Positions 21,826 to 35,420 of a stretch of 64,000 bases of DNA are shown here, piece after piece. The notes below the pieces were generated by a model. The model was not told the origin of the DNA. It did not search any database and saw only the letters and a program-made list of their open reading frames with translations. The number at the start of each line of letters is the position of its first letter. Position 1 is the stretch's first letter. The translations under genes were made by a program, and so were the position numbers. This stretch comes from Balaenoptera acutorostrata (taxonomy: Eukaryota; Chordata; Mammalia; Artiodactyla; Balaenopteridae): contig NC_080067.1 in assembly GCF_949987535.1 (NCBI RefSeq), positions 57,346,405 through 57,410,404 of the forward strand, written 5' to 3'.

Positions 21826-23840
21826 TCAATAATAAACATAATACAATTTTATAGACACTGCATTGGGAGTACATATAGTGTGCAGTTGGAAAGATAGTAG
21901 GAAGTGGTCATTTCTAACTGAGGGGCCAGGAAATGCTTCCTATGCATGGTGATCCCCTAGCTGAGCCTGGTGAGATGAGATGTGATGGGTAGATGGAGAT
22001 AGGAGGGAGTGAGGACTGCAGAAGGAATCCCATGAGCAATGATCATTCTCTTGAAGTAACCTGGTGTATAACCAGTAGGCTTGTGTAGAGAGTGTGTGGA
22101 GGGGGGCTTGGGGGAAGCAGTGGTGGCAGGGGTAAATTGGTGGCTGGGAGGGTGGTGCAAAGTAAGAGATCAGAATAAAAAATTAGGAATGGGCCTTTGG
22201 AAGTCTTTAGTAGCCATATTAAAACGTTATAGGCTTTATCTCATAGGCTAGTGGGTTTAAGATCAGGCTTTCCAAGATGAAGCTAGCACCTGGATGGACC
22301 TCCATGTAGTGGAGGACAAAGGACATGTGACGGGGTGGGGGCAGACAGAAGAGTAAGTGAGGTTCCATTGCTCTACACAACTTCAACAGGAGCAACTCCA
22401 AGTTTACCTGCTTGACATGTTGGACTTCTATTTTAAGAAAGGTTTTATGGCAAAATGTTCCAGAATCCATAGCTCCATGGCCTGTAAGCTCTTGGGGTAG
22501 TTAAGACAGGTAGCATTTGGCTTCAAGTCTTTAGAATATCTAATTGGACAGATTTTATTCCTTGGGTCTTGTTGTCACAGGGCGAAGTCTGACAGAGAGA
22601 GGGGCTTTCACAAACACATTAGAAGTATCCCATTACCGTATTATTCCATGGCAATTCCATTTCCCTCTTACCACACCATTTCAACTACTCATATCTACAG
22701 GAAGGGAAGGAATACCCATTGGGAGCTGGAGAGAATCTCATGAGAGTAGGGTGGTGGGAATATTCTGCTGATTCAGCTACCTTTGCTTTTTGTCCTGAGA
22801 GGTTTGATATTCACATATGCTATACCATACTCTTCATTGTCCCTTGGTAAAAATTTGAAAAAAAAAAAAAAAACCCTTAAGTGTGTATACCAGATATGGG
22901 GAAACATGTCCTTCATCTTCCGTCAATTAGTTGAAGAGGAAAGGAAAAGCTATTCTGACAGGGAGCTCTATGGAAGAAGGGTAGCAGATTTGACATTTTC
23001 TGTCTGATTTTATATCAATTCTACTTTAGAATTAGATGCTAAGAAGATTATTAATATTTTGACAATTTTCTGACACCTCCTTCCCCCACTTTCCAATATA
23101 AGAAAACTATGTTTTAGGACCATGAAAAGCTAAAAGAGATATTTCAGTGGAGAAGTACCAGGACCAGATTCACATTTTAGAATCATTACTTTGGCAGAAA
23201 TGAGGTTTCTACAGTTTATGGAAATTATATTGGGGCACAAAACAGGAGATTATTGCAATAAGAAGATGAGGGATTGAAATGGAGAAGGCCTTTCCAGAAA
23301 TATTTGCTGAATGGATGGATGGGTGGATGAAAGAGAACCTGAGCTAAGGCAACAAGATAGGAGCATATTCAGCTGCAAGACTTCGAGGTATATCAAAGAG
23401 GTAGGCTACAGGGCACACAGACTGGATGCTGAGAGAAAGATGAAAGAGAGAATCTGGGTAATGTCTAGGTTTCTGGATAGGGCCACAGAGCATCATGATG
23501 ATATCTTGGTTTTGTTTGTTTTTTTAAGATAGGTAAATAGAGAAGGAAGAGAAGGAAAAGTGATATATTTTGTTCTGGATAAATTACTTTTGAGATGAGC
23601 ATGGGACATCTGGGTAGAGATGTTCAGTAGGCTTATGGAGAGAATGGAAGGAGCCATCCAGACTGAATAGAAATATCTAGGCTCACCAACATAGGGGAGT
23701 AATTGAAGTCAGTTATAGTGAAGGAAATTGCTCAGGGATAATGCATAGATAGGAGGAGAAAAGAATGCCAAGGAACACCAATTTTAAGGAAAAATCAGAG
23801 GATGAGGAACCAACAAAAGAGACTGAGAAATACTAATGAG
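21826..23840. other. Unassigned, probably old interspersed repeats
   Basis: Several GA-rich phrases (for example gggacatctgggtagagatg at about 23606, and aaggaacaccaattttaagg at about 23770) recall a widespread old mammalian repeat, but I cannot assign a family. An A15 tract lies at 22859-22873. The frames of 73-83 codons have no domain. Confidence 0.35.
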
Positions 23841-23854
23841 CCAGGCAGCATATT

Positions 23855-24000
23855 CTACCCCACCCTTATCACAGTGCGTATTTGCGTATGTGTCTGTCAT
23901 CCTTTCGGGACTAAGTCTGTTAAGGAATGGAACCATTTCGTACTTTATTCCAAAAACCTGAAATAGAGCAAATAGTAGATGATAACTAAATGTTGCTGAA
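23855..24000 (+). mobile_element. L2 3' end
   Basis: ccccacccttatcacagtgc, then gactaagtctgttaaggaat and a tttattcc... block, ending with aactaaatgttgctgaagga. Order matches the L2 3' end. Confidence 0.5.
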
Positions 24001-24884
24001 GGACATACACGTTTTCATTATAATATATATTTTTGATAACTTTAAGTTCTTTCCCTATGTATTTGGTGGATGTTCATGTTCATAACTTAGTAAAGTTATC
24101 CATTTTTGTGTAGCACTTCATTAACTGTAATTATTACCCTTACATAACTGTGGCCAGAGAAACATTAGCCCACCATGGCTGAATTTTAGGAACACTGGCC
24201 CAAACAGTAGGAACAAATAACTTGAGACAGCATACAGGCAATACCAATAATGCTCAGATTTTTGCGGGCTTTTATAAATCACCAGGAAGCCAAGGTACCT
24301 CAGCAACAAAAACTTGACTACAGATGTAAAATACTCCCTCAGAGAACAGGAAAAAATACTTTCCTTCTGTAAAGTTATTTAACATTCTGAACCACTTTTA
24401 TAGACTAATTTGCAGTTGAAGTAATAGCATTTCTACATATGTATTTTGCATTAATGCAAATCTAGATCTAATATTCAGGAAAATCATTTTACATTGTTAA
24501 TATTATTTCTAGCTATAGCCTGCCTGGCTGACATGATGTGCCTACAGGGATGATTTCAGAAGCACTTGAAAAGCCCTCTGTCCTCGCAAATACAGTCCTC
24601 ATCTGCTCTCTGACTCTTCTGATCTCCTTATTCTGTAAGATGGTTATTAGATTTAAGGATTACAACCCAAACACCCATTACAGGGAGGGCATAGTGACTT
24701 AATTCTTCAATAACAAGTTATGAGCAATTGTGAAATTTGGGAAGTAGAACAATCCTCCATTTAAATGCTGTTTTTGGAGGAAATTGTTAACTTTCATATC
24801 ATAATTAACCCTTGTCAATTACAGAAAAATATATTCATTTGATCAATTTTATAGCCCTTTGCTACTGATTCTCTTAAATCTCAA
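24001..24884. other. Unassigned DNA
   Basis: No gene, exon or repeat recognised. Confidence 0.5.
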
Positions 24885-25010
24885 AAAAAGCAGTCCTGGC
24901 CATTAAATTATAAGCCTTTTGAGGGTAGAAAGGGCCTCTTAATCACCTTTATATCCTGCCCTTGGTGCTAGCATCTAACAGGGTCTTGCACAGGGAGGAG
25001 AAAGAGAGAA
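24885..25010 (+). mobile_element. L2 3' end fragment
   Basis: aaattataagccttttgagg, gtagaaagggcctcttaatc and acctttatatcctgcccttg, then agggtcttgcac. This is the L2 terminal region in diverged form. Confidence 0.5.
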
Positions 25011-26399
25011 GTGAAAGGTATGTTCCAGAGTAGGAAATGGTTAACACAAAGCAATCAGGGAACACCAAGAATAAATGACCCATAAAAATATGTGATGATG
25101 TGAAACAATATGAAGAAAAAAAAAAAGGAAGTTTCCTTCTTTTGAGAGACTGTGTCCAGGATTCTTCTTGGGGAAGGAGTTTTTGTTAAAGGGAGAATGT
25201 TCCCTCCACAAGGCACAGGACAGCTGTGGACAATGAAAGGAGAAGCCCCAGGGAGCCCTCAACCTGATGTAGAGTTTATGCATGCTGTTTTAGGTCAAGA
25301 TAACATCTCTTTGGAGTCCTGGCTTTAGAGGAAACTGATAGAACTAAAAGTACATTTGACATGTTCATTACTCAAGGAAATTAATCCATTATGGCAATTA
25401 GTGTACTCTTTTCAAACTAAAGTCTAAATACCAACTGAAGGAAATTATAAAGATAAGTAATTTTACGGAGCATTCCAAGTTGTCTTTTCACAAAGAAAAC
25501 TGAGAACATTTGATTTAATAAAAATTAAAAAATTTATTTAATTTTACTATTAAAAAAAAAAAAAACTTTCCAAAAAGTAGAAAGAGAACACTTGAACAAG
25601 GCCAGGGTTTGATCTTATCAGAAAATGATTGCATACACCCAAGTTTCACTAAACCTTTTAAAACCACTGTCATTTTTAGCACAGCAGACAAGAATAACAC
25701 GAGTATGATTTCCAAATGAGAAATACGTTGTCTTAATAAATATTAAGCCACATATATAAAGTAATGTTTCAAATACATAAAGTAGAATTAATGTAGAAAA
25801 ATATGTAAAGTAGCATTTCATTTAAAGAAAAAAATCCAAAAGACTAATATTAAAATGTGAATGTGATTTTACATGTCAATGTATATGAGTTGTAAAGTAA
25901 TGCATGTTACAATATTTATCTTCTTGAAACTTCACATATCGTGTACCTACCATTGGAGTCATCAGAAGGTGGTAATATATTTGTTTACTATGTCCAGAAA
26001 TTAGTTGAAGGGGCAGATGGCAATATTGATAATAAATATGCAATGGAGATATAAAAGGCTTTTCTTATACTTATTCAACTTTTTATAAGCAAAATATTAG
26101 GATATATTTATGTAAATTTTAAATTTGCATGTTGGAAACAAATAGCAAATAGAACATTTTTCCCCTAGTATAAGGTTATGCTTAAAACATTAACATTTAA
26201 ATTGCATGAATTTTAATAATGTTTCTAAACAATGTATTTTCTGGCATTTATTCAGGAACTGAGTAACATACTAAAACTTGTTTTGGTCAAAAGCTTTCTG
26301 GGAACTCTCTCTTGCCTGGCATGTTTACGCTTCCTAAAGGCCGTGGGATAAAGGATCAAAGAATATGTTGAAATCAAGCACTGAATATTAGCACACCCT
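25011..26399. other. Unassigned AT-rich DNA
   Basis: No gene or named repeat. Contains A11 at 25112-25123 and A13 at 25552-25564. Minus-strand frames of 66-80 codons show no domain. Confidence 0.5.
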
Positions 26400-27010
26400 A
26401 ATTTCTTAATTTTTTATTTGAATATGATACACATATAGAAATGTGCACATATAAGTATAGAATTTGTTGAACGTTCACAAACATAATAAACTGTGCAACT
26501 ATATACAGATTAAACAATAGAAAATTACCAGCATTTTAAAACCTCCCTGTGATTCTCTCTGGTCACTACTCACCCCGCACCATCACCACCTCTCAAGGGC
26601 AAACTCTACCCTGATTTCTAACAGCATAGTTTAAGTTTTTTTGTTTTTATACTCTATATAGAGTTAATGTGTATTCTTTTGTGTTCATCTTTGTTTGCTT
26701 AACATTGTATTTGTGAGAATCACCCATATTATTATTTCTAACGTATACCATTCATTCTTATTGTTAAGCAGTATTTCTTTGTGTGAATATATCACAATTT
26801 AGTCAGCTGTTGATGATCTTTTGTGTAGTATCCAGTTTGAAGCTGTTTCGAATAGTGTTGTTATGAATATTCTAGTACACATTTTTGGTGGACATGTGTA
26901 TGCATTTGCTCAGTATATACCTAGGAATGGAATTGCTGGGTCACAGGTTATGTCTCTAGCTTAAGTATAATAGATACTACCAAACCGCTTTCCACAGTGG
27001 TTGTTCCCTA
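26400..27010 (-). mobile_element. Old L1 3' region
   Basis: Plus-strand phrases such as cctaggaatggaattgctgg, then gtcacaggttatgtctctag and accgctttccacagtggttg, are the reverse complement of the L1 ORF2 C-terminal/3' UTR region. The fragment is several hundred bp with no open frame, so it is old (L1M type). Confidence 0.65.
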
Positions 27011-27309
27011 GCTTGATTTTTAATCAACCACTAACATACATGGGCTCTTTCTATTTACTACATTCCTGATTCAGCCTGAAACCATAGGTGAACCCGCAAT
27101 TATTTTAGACCAAATTCCTTGAGACAGTTCTTTCAGACCAAAGTAAAGTTCTATAGAATAAAGAAATTATTTAATCTACTTTATGCACCTGTGAATGTAT
27201 GATTCTTGCCTCCTTATTTTTGTGATATTTCTTGTCCAAAGAAATAGAATGACTCTAACGTGTCTGGGGAAAAGATGATCTCAGCTATCACTACTCTTAG
27301 TGTATGTTA
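27011..27309. other. Unassigned DNA
   Basis: No gene or repeat recognised. Confidence 0.45.
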
Positions 27310-27436
27310 CATTTTCCAGTACTTCTCACAGGAATCTCAGGTATTATTATCCTCATTGTATATGTAAGGAAACTGAGTCTCAGAGAGGTTAAGTGACTGC
27401 CCAAGGTAGAACAGCTAGTGAGGCGCACTGCAGAGA
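27310..27436 (+). mobile_element. MIR SINE remnant
   Basis: attattatcctcattgtata, aggaaactgagtctcagaga, ggttaagtgactgcccaagg and agaacagctagtgaggcgca. This is the MIR core and 3' half on the plus strand. Confidence 0.65.
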
Positions 27437-27469
27437 TCCAACCAAGTCTTTCTTTCCTCTTTTTTACTT

Positions 27470-27590
27470 TTTTAAAAAAAAGTTTATTTTATACTGGGGT
27501 AAAATTGATTAACAGTTTTGTGTTAGTTTCAGGTATACAGCAAAGTAATTCAGTTATACATATACATGTATCTATTCTTTTTAAACCTAA
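27470..27590 (-). mobile_element. Short 5'-truncated L1 3' end
   Basis: The plus-strand segment agtttattttatactggggt, then gtgttagtttcaggtataca and gcaaagtaattcagttatac, is the reverse complement of an L1 3' UTR. Possible imperfect target duplications: aaccaagtcttt at about 27439 and aacctaagtcttt at about 27583. Confidence 0.65.
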
Positions 27591-30500
27591 GTCTTTTTTG
27601 ATTCCAAAGCCCGGATCTTTCACTTTGCCAAGTGCATCTCATGGCACTATGCCACCTGATGATTCCTTTTCATGCTGCCTGTTTAATATCGGCCCCTCCT
27701 GCACAAAGAGGGAGTCAAGTGTGAACCTCCTTGTGGGTTGACTCTGCCATGTTTATTCAGAGTGGTTGCCTTCTGATAGATTGTTTCCCACTGACTTTCA
27801 TAATTAAAACATATGCAATATGAAAAATAACTTGAAATGTTACACAATCTTTTCTCCATATTAATACATATATAGGGATGTGGTATTCTAGACACAGGTA
27901 CCAAAACAAGGCTGTTTTGTTCTTTGCATTTTTAGTAGGGGTCATAATTTCATATTTGCAAATATTACAGGTAGAAATGCTAATGCTGTGTCTTCAAGAG
28001 CTTTTCCTTTTTGAAGATATAAGCAAAGGCAGTTCCTATCTGTGACTATGACTCAAAGGGCTGTGTTTTCTTCCGTAATGCATTGAGGCTGCATGTTGGT
28101 TAACAACTGGAGTCACTAGTCATTCTATTTCTCCCCTTGCAGTTTCATCATTTTGCGTAAAATGTACCATTTCGTGAGTACTTGCCATGTTCCAAGCTGC
28201 CTGTGTGTTTTAAATGTACCTGCTGCACAATGGTGCCACTTCATTTCATCATATGGCTACTGCCAGGATATCCAAGCTTTGCACCCATCAAACTTGTGGA
28301 GTTTGTTGAAGCCAATAGCATTAGTAGACTCCAGTGTCAATACTCTGGCTTCATTCCATGACCTCCAAGTTGGTGATCCTCTCTTGCTATTTAGTGCTAA
28401 TTATGACTTTAAATGATGTTGGTGAGATAATCAAAGAATTAGATGTGATTAATATTAAATATAAAAGATCTAAATCTCTCATGGACGTAAAGTAGATGAC
28501 ACAGTTATCTTCATTCTATATGCATTTACTTTGGTCTGAAATAATTTCTTTTACATTTTCATTTGGATCATAATTAAGAAATTATGCTGAATGAGCCACA
28601 TTTGCTCTAAGAATGAATAGAATTAAATCACTGTGCTGTCATTCTCCCTTGGGCAACAAATCTTTGCCCTTGAAAGTGTATCCATTAAGTGTCATAGTGT
28701 TTTGTCCTTGGCCCTGTGTAAGTCACTATTGTCAGCAATGTTTGGATGAAAAGATGAGAGGAATGCTTATGAAATTTTCAGGACACTAGGAAGTATCATA
28801 AATTCAGTAAATTAGGATTAATATTTAAAATTATTCCAGGAGACTAGAATATTTCAGCAAAACAAGTGGAATAAAATTTAAAATAGAAACTGGGAGGATT
28901 ATGAATTTAAACATAAAGGTTTAACTTTATATGTAAAAGATGTGGACACCTGCACAAAAGAAATTCCTATACAAATCTGGAGGATTTATTTCACTTGGAA
29001 TTAAGTTTTGACCAACAATATGATGCTAGTACAATCCGTCTCAATTTTATTTACTGTTACCATGTATTACTGTGTATCTGCCATTTAACTAGGTAGTTTT
29101 ACATATTATCTGGGACAGATAAATAAAAGCACTTCAAGTGGTAAATCCTTATATCTTCTTTAAAATTATGAGCATACCACATAGGAGTAATTAACTGAAG
29201 GTATTTCTTTAGGAAGTTAAACTAAGGTATTCTAGGGACATTCCTTTCTGGGCATCTAATGAATATAAGAATAAAATAAAGAACCATGAGTGTTCATTAT
29301 TTCTTTCTTTGACTATGCCCTCTTAAATTCCATTTGTTCCAGCCATGATTTTAGCAGTCTTAGTCAGTTGATGTCAGCATTTTCTGACACATCTGATTTG
29401 ACAGTTGTTTACACTGTTGAAGAAACAGTCCTAATGCCAAGTATATTGTTGAAGAAACATTCCTAACAATGTATTATCTGTAGGTTGCTACAGATATTGA
29501 AGGATAATTTTTTGTCTCAAAAAAATAGTTTTCTTTTTAAATAAGTTCTTTGTCAAATGTTTGATAGAAACTCTGGGGTTATGCACTGAAAAGAATAAAA
29601 GAGGTGATTTCTATCTGGAAGTGTTGTTGACAGCTATTACTCATCAGCTCCCTCACCTGTGAAAAGAGCTTACTGTTGTCTTTGCCCAACTTTAAGTGTG
29701 AGTAGAGGTGCACCCGATGAGTGTGTCAGCATGAGTTTGCTTCAAAATATACCTCTGAGGTAGGTAAACAAATGTAACAGTGGCACATTGGAGAGACTCA
29801 TTCAGCCTTATCTGGGACCACCCTAGTCATGAATGCTGTAGAAGTGATTCTTAATCTTGGGTCTCAGTTTATACCTGGTGAGCTCTTCAGTCTCAGAAAG
29901 GACAAAATTTGATGTTTCTGGGCCATTTCTGAACACGATTAAATGTTAATTCCTTAAGCTCCACATAACAATAGTAATACTGTTCTGATTTCCATTTACA
30001 TGTGTTGATCCAACAAAACATAAATTGACTGTATTCACAGATCCACTGGCATATTTGAGCACTGGAATGAAAATAGTTTTGTGATGGTTATTAAAATGTG
30101 AAAAAAAATGAATTCTTAGTATGAGAAACTTAATATTCAGTAAATGTTCTAAGGCATGTCTTGTACTCTTACACAAGGGATTGGGATTTTTGTATGAGTC
30201 TTATGGACAGTATGAGGATGGCCTTTAGGGTCTAGGAAGTTTTAACTATCTTTGGACAATTTCTAAGAAGCTTTCACAAAGCGACCAAAATTATTTAAAA
30301 TTGATTTTCTGTGGTGTAACATGGACATCTATGAGAAGTAAGACAGGAAATAAATTTTTATTGAAGTACATCCCTCTTAAATATTTTGAAATCGCATATG
30401 GTAACTGTATGCTCCTTCTGGAATGTATAGATAAGAAGGGTCATACTTCCCATCGTTTTGGAATCTAGAATGGGTTGCCATAAAGGAATAGTGAGGGAAA

Positions 30501-32760
30501 GTTAGAGACCATGTAGCCGGAGAGGCTACAAGTCAGAGATTAAATCCACCTGTAGTTCAGGAGATGGGGACAGAAAATAGCTAGGTACTGAAGGTGGTGC
30601 CTGTGAAAATATATTGAGGCAGGGCAGTTTGACTTGGGGAACTTTGAGAACAGAAGCAGTGTATGAGCTCCTTGAGATACGTGGGTATAGGACATTTAGA
30701 AAGACTGAGAGCATAGCATTCTTCCATGAGCAGTTTCCTTTCTCTTACAAAGAAGCCATACATTTCTTTTTCTCCTGTATGAACTGCACATTAAAATATC
30801 TTTATAAAAATATCTTTATATTTCTTGGAAATATCACCTCATGCCCACTTTAAATTTTAAACGTTGTTTGCTGTTACTTTTTCTTATTTCAAATTCAAAC
30901 CTTTGGGTTCCTCTTTAACTAAATCTCAGATCAAAAAACAATTGCATTTTTAGTCAGGTAAATTTATACCTACCTTTTAGACCTCTTTCACTTTGGAAAA
31001 AAAATTTGCCGACAAAATTTATGATATTGAAATTTTTGGAGTTACGTGTTGAACGGGTCCTTTTTCATGGGTACTCACACTCATTATAAAAACAAATAGT
31101 TTTTACTTTCTCTTAGTTAATTGTCTATTTGAGTATCCTGCAATCAAGCCCCTTAGGCTTGGAAGGAACATTAAACATCATATAACTCATTTACTCTTAT
31201 ATTACTGAATCTACAGCATTCCTGCTAAATATCTGTGTGGTCTGAATTGATACTTCAGTGAATGGGAACATAATACCTTTTGAGGTGGTCTATTCTTTCT
31301 TTAGAGAGTCTGACCTATTAGGCAGTTCTTATTATTGAACAAAATCTCTCTCTGACAAAATTGGGGACCGATAATAAAACAAGTGTGCTTTCTCTGACTT
31401 TTACTTCAATTATTTGCATGTTACCATCATGACCCCTACATCTCACCTATCGAGTCTTTTCTCCTTCATGTCTGTTTTGAATCTACATGCCTTTCAACTA
31501 AATATTGTTTTGAATTTTTTCACCGTCTTCATCACTCTCCTCTGGTCACTCTTGTTGATACACATTATGTTAAGTGTAGCATCTATACCTGACCACAATT
31601 GTCCAGAATAAAATAGAAAGGAATTGCCACTTCACTAGTTCTATTAGAATAGCTTAAAATGCTATTAGCCTTTTTGGTGGTCATATTTACTGCTGCCATT
31701 CACTGTGCTTACTGTTTTTAAAAACCCCTCAACCTTTATATTACTTATAGTTCTTAAGGCACAGTTCTTTTCCTCTACTTGTTAGGCACTCAAGCAAAAA
31801 TCTGCCACAAACTACTACTCAACAGGCAGTTCGTGACTATCAAATAATCTTTCCTACTTTCCTTTAGTCTTACAAGTTATTTTGTCCATATATAAGGTTG
31901 GAGGCTCAGAAAAAACTATTCACTTTGCATTTGTTGTTTTTTCAACTTTTATTCAACTTAGATTTTGACTCTGTGGGGGGTTAGAAATTTTTTTTTAAAT
32001 AAAACTAAAATGTGGTCACTGAAATACAAGTGCTATGCATTTGAAAGAGTACCTTTAGCTAGGTATATATGCCTAGTTTGACTAAAATTATAGCTTCTTT
32101 GACATTTCTATCAAGTGCAAATTTTGAGGACCCTTCATTTCTTTTACTTTCTGTGCTTTAATACTCATATAAAGACAGTCCTAAAAATAGTGACTATTAT
32201 GGGATAAATGTAACTTTTAGTACTAGCTCTCTCTTGTTCTGGGTCGTAACTGGATGAAGGTATGTGATATTTTTTGTTTGTTTTTGCTGTTTTTATAATT
32301 AGAGAGCTTGTATTCAAATCCTATACACTTTCTCTTTTATTTGTGCTATAATTTTGTAAGCCCCAAACTAAGGATAATTCTCTCATGTTCATATATGCTG
32401 ATTTGGTCTTGATATGTACAACCAAAATAAAATTGATATTTTTAAAGTCAATGGAACAATCAAGTGAAAGAAATCACTTTTGGTGATTATGATCCAAGAT
32501 TTGTCAGGTAGCTTTAGCAACTGAATTTATTTAAAACGTTGCCTATATTGGCTCAGAAATACAAGAGCCATTCAACATAAAGCACAATTCAAATCATATT
32601 TTTGCTCTGGTCCACTGGTATCAATAGCAGCTGGAAAAAATATAGCACGTATCAGTCATTAGTGTGAAGGCCAGATCTGAGAAAAGACTTGATAAAGAAC
32701 ATGTACTTACAAAGTTAAAAATTATAAATAATAGCCAAATGCAAGAGGAGTTTTCTATTA
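27591..32760. other. Gene-free, mostly unassigned DNA
   Basis: About 5 kb with no exon, RNA gene or confident repeat. Small duplications occur at 29416-29470 (tgttgaagaaaca twice, about 39 bp apart) and 30793-30820 (aaaatatctttata twice in tandem). Frames of 60-87 codons carry no domain. Confidence 0.5.
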
Positions 32761-32993
32761 TATTTGACTCTTGAACAACACTAGTTTGAACTGCCCGAGT
32801 CCACTTGACGCAGATTTTTTTCAACAGTAAATACTACAGTACTACACAATCTCAGTTGGTTGAATCTGCAGATGTGGAACCTCGGATAGAAAGGATCTAT
32901 GGATATGAAGAAACCATGGATACAGAGGGCTGACTGTAAGTTACACATGAATTTTCGACTGTAGGGAGGGTTGGTGCCCTAAGGGGTCAACAG
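32761..32993 (+). mobile_element. MER2-type DNA transposon (Tigger group)
   Basis: Starts tttgactcttgaacaacact, then gtttgaactgcccgagtcca, and gtaaatactacagtactaca. Close to the end it has ggttggtgccctaaggggtc and caaca. It is a nonautonomous TcMar-Tigger element. The last part is shortened by a deletion just before the 3' terminal inverted repeat, compared with the copy at 37942. Confidence 0.75.
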
Positions 32994-33000
32994 TATGTGT

Positions 33001-33729
33001 AATATACACATATAATTCCTTAAAGTCATTTCAAGATAGTAAAGAACATCATCATCAATCCTGAAGTACATATCTGTATTCCTGTGTATAATACAACTAG
33101 AAGACATCTCTAAGATACCCAATTATGTCCTATCCGGACACATTTTCTCTTAAACAAGTGATTTACTCATTTAACCATTACGAATTGTTCCAGTCCTAAA
33201 TAAGTTCTTTGGCAACTCAAAACACATCTAAATCAGTTTGGCAAACAAAAGAATAAATATAATCATAATATATTAGCATTCTAACCTTAATGTATATTAT
33301 TCTAATCAGTCAATAACAACTAATGACAACACTCATCATTTGAATGAACAAAATATTGCTTTGTTTTGACAGTGCAGTGCAGGTACAAATATTACATCAT
33401 ACATGAATTAAATTTAGACAAAATCAACTATGGTGACTCAGAAAAGGAGAGATATTTAAATACGTCAGAGCCTGATATTTCACTCAGTGAGTATAAGCTC
33501 CAAGGTTTGACTCTACTGTAGTTCAAAGGTAGTTCAATTTAAGTAATATAGCATATAAATACATAAATTTCAAGATTCTATTACTGCATTTTTCTTTTTT
33601 GTAGGAAAAAAGTAAAGCACCTCTACTGTTTTCCCTGTAATATCTCATACTTAAGTAGCACTAGTGCTAAAATACTTTTTAATATATATATATGTATATA
33701 GTTCCAAAAATATGATGAATTAAATGTTA
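33001..33729. other. Unassigned DNA
   Basis: No gene or confident repeat recognised. Short ta-rich tract at 33682-33700. Confidence 0.45.
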
Positions 33730-33870
33730 TTACTATTATCCCATTTTCAAGATTAAAAACCTGAGGTAAAAAAGGGATGTGTCTTGCCAAAGGTCACAGT
33801 ATTCATGTGAATGTTGACCACAAGCAACTTGGCTCTAAAATCTTTCCTATTAGCTACTATACTCACTCAA
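33730..33870 (+). mobile_element. MIR SINE remnant
   Basis: ttattactattatcccattt, then acctgaggtaaaaaagggat and ccaaaggtcacagtattcat, in MIR order. Diverged. Confidence 0.5.
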
Positions 33871-33970
33871 TACACAAATAAGTTCACATGTACGTGTTCA
33901 CTATACAAGTTATTTCATACACCTGGGGTGTTTGGCTTTCTAGAGTTTATATATTTTAGAGGAATTATAC

Positions 33971-34348
33971 GGTCATCTTAGTTTGGGCTGCCATAACAAA
34001 ATACCATAAAGTGGGAGTCTGAAACAACGGAAATTAATTTTCTCACAGTTATGGAGCCTGGGAAGTCAGAGATCAAGGTGCCAGCACGATTGGTTTCTCA
34101 TGAGGGCTTCTTTCTAGTTTATAGTTGATCACCTTCTCCCTGTGTCCTCAGATAGAGGAGAAAGAAGAAGAACAAGCTCTTTGGTGTCTCTTCTTCTAAG
34201 AATACTAATCCCATCATGAGATCTCCACCCCCATGTCCTCATCTAGACCTAATTATCTCCCAAAGGCCTCCTTTCTGAATACCATCACATTGGGGGTTAG
34301 GGCTTCAACATACGGATTTTGGGAAGACACAGTTCCATTCATAGCAAT
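33971..34348 (-). mobile_element. MaLR solo LTR (MST/MLT1 type)
   Basis: The plus strand reads gtcatcttagtttgggctgc, cacagttatggagcctggga, agtcagagatcaaggtgcca, atctagacctaattatctcc and ttgggggttagggcttcaac, ending near attcatagc. This is the reverse complement of a complete MST/MLT1 LTR, so it lies on the minus strand. There is no internal region. Confidence 0.82.
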
Positions 34349-34450
34349 GGTAAATTGTAAACTTGTGAGTTCATGGACCATGTTTTGTCCATCTTTGTAT
34401 CTCCATGACTCCTGTAGTAGGGCTTTGCCTATTTTGTGCTCAATAAAGAT
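34349..34450 (+). mobile_element. L2 3' end fragment
   Basis: accatgttttgtccatcttt, then gtatctccatgactcctgta and tgctcaataaag, which is typical of the L2 3' terminus. Confidence 0.5.
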
Positions 34451-34839
34451 ATGGACTGCTTATCAAAAACTAATCATAATAATCAATATTATTTTTAATC
34501 TCATTTTTCCTGATTCCAAACCTAGGAAATATATTTTAAGACCACCATATAATTTATTGACTTAGCTGAAACACTTTCGAAAGAGAAAAAAAGTGGTATT
34601 AAGAATTACATTAGGACAACAGGGGGATGCTGGGACTGTCCCTGGCCAATCGGGAGGGATGGTCAGCTTGTGTATGTGACAGTAGGACTCTGAGGCTCAA
34701 AGATTTGTCCAAATGGAAATACTTGAACAGATTCTCTGTCTGCAAAGACTGTGCTTTTGTAATTTTATAACATAGAATCCAGAAACATAACATTTTAGAA
34801 CTAAAGAAGACTTTAGGAACTATTATTATCTATTAGTGT
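34451..34839. other. Unassigned DNA
   Basis: No gene or repeat recognised. Confidence 0.45.
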
Positions 34840-35345
34840 TACAAACCACTGGTAACTTAGTGACTTCACAACATCCACTTATTTAAGTTAGTATTCTACT
34901 GGGAAGTTCTTCTAGTCTGAGCTGGAATTGGCTGATCTCATTTGGGATCACACATGTGCTTGCAGTTAGCAAGTTGGAATGGTGTCTGGTTGGTCCTACA
35001 TGATCTGACCAAAGCCAGATGATCAGGTGGTGGGCTGGCTGCTGGCTAAAGCAATGAGTGTGAGAGTGACAGCCTGGCATGTTTCTCATTCTCCAACAGG
35101 CTGGCTTGGGCTTGCTCAAACGTCAGGGTTCCAAGTGCAGCAAGTGGGGACATCCCAAATGTGAAAGCACTGTTCAAATCTGCTTGAGTCACATCTGCTG
35201 TTGTCCCACTGGCCAAAGTCAAGCACATGGTTGAACCCAAAATGAGTGTGGAAAGAGTTACCCAAGGGCATGGATACAAGCAGTCTGGAACAAATTGGAG
35301 GCCGTCTCTGCACCAGTCTTCCACAGAAACCCTTTGGTCCTACAT
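34840..35345 (-). mobile_element. LTR-like old repeat, family uncertain
   Basis: The plus strand starts tagtgttacaaaccactggt, and contains tctgagctggaattggctga and gttgtcccactggccaaagt, with tgcgtc/gtctctgc-rich text. It recalls a MaLR/ERVL-type LTR read on the minus strand. Diverged; the family is not assigned. Overlapping frames of up to 92 codons on both strands are incidental. Confidence 0.4.
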
Positions 35346-35349
35346 CATT

Positions 35350-35420
35350 GTTTTCACATTTGAGGAAATTAAGACCCTGGGAGGTCAAGGGACTTCAGCA
35401 AAGCCACACAGCTAATTGGT
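35350..35420 (+). mobile_element. MIR core fragment
   Basis: acatttgaggaaattaagac, ctgggaggtcaagggacttc and agcaaagccacacagctaat: the MIR core only. Confidence 0.5.
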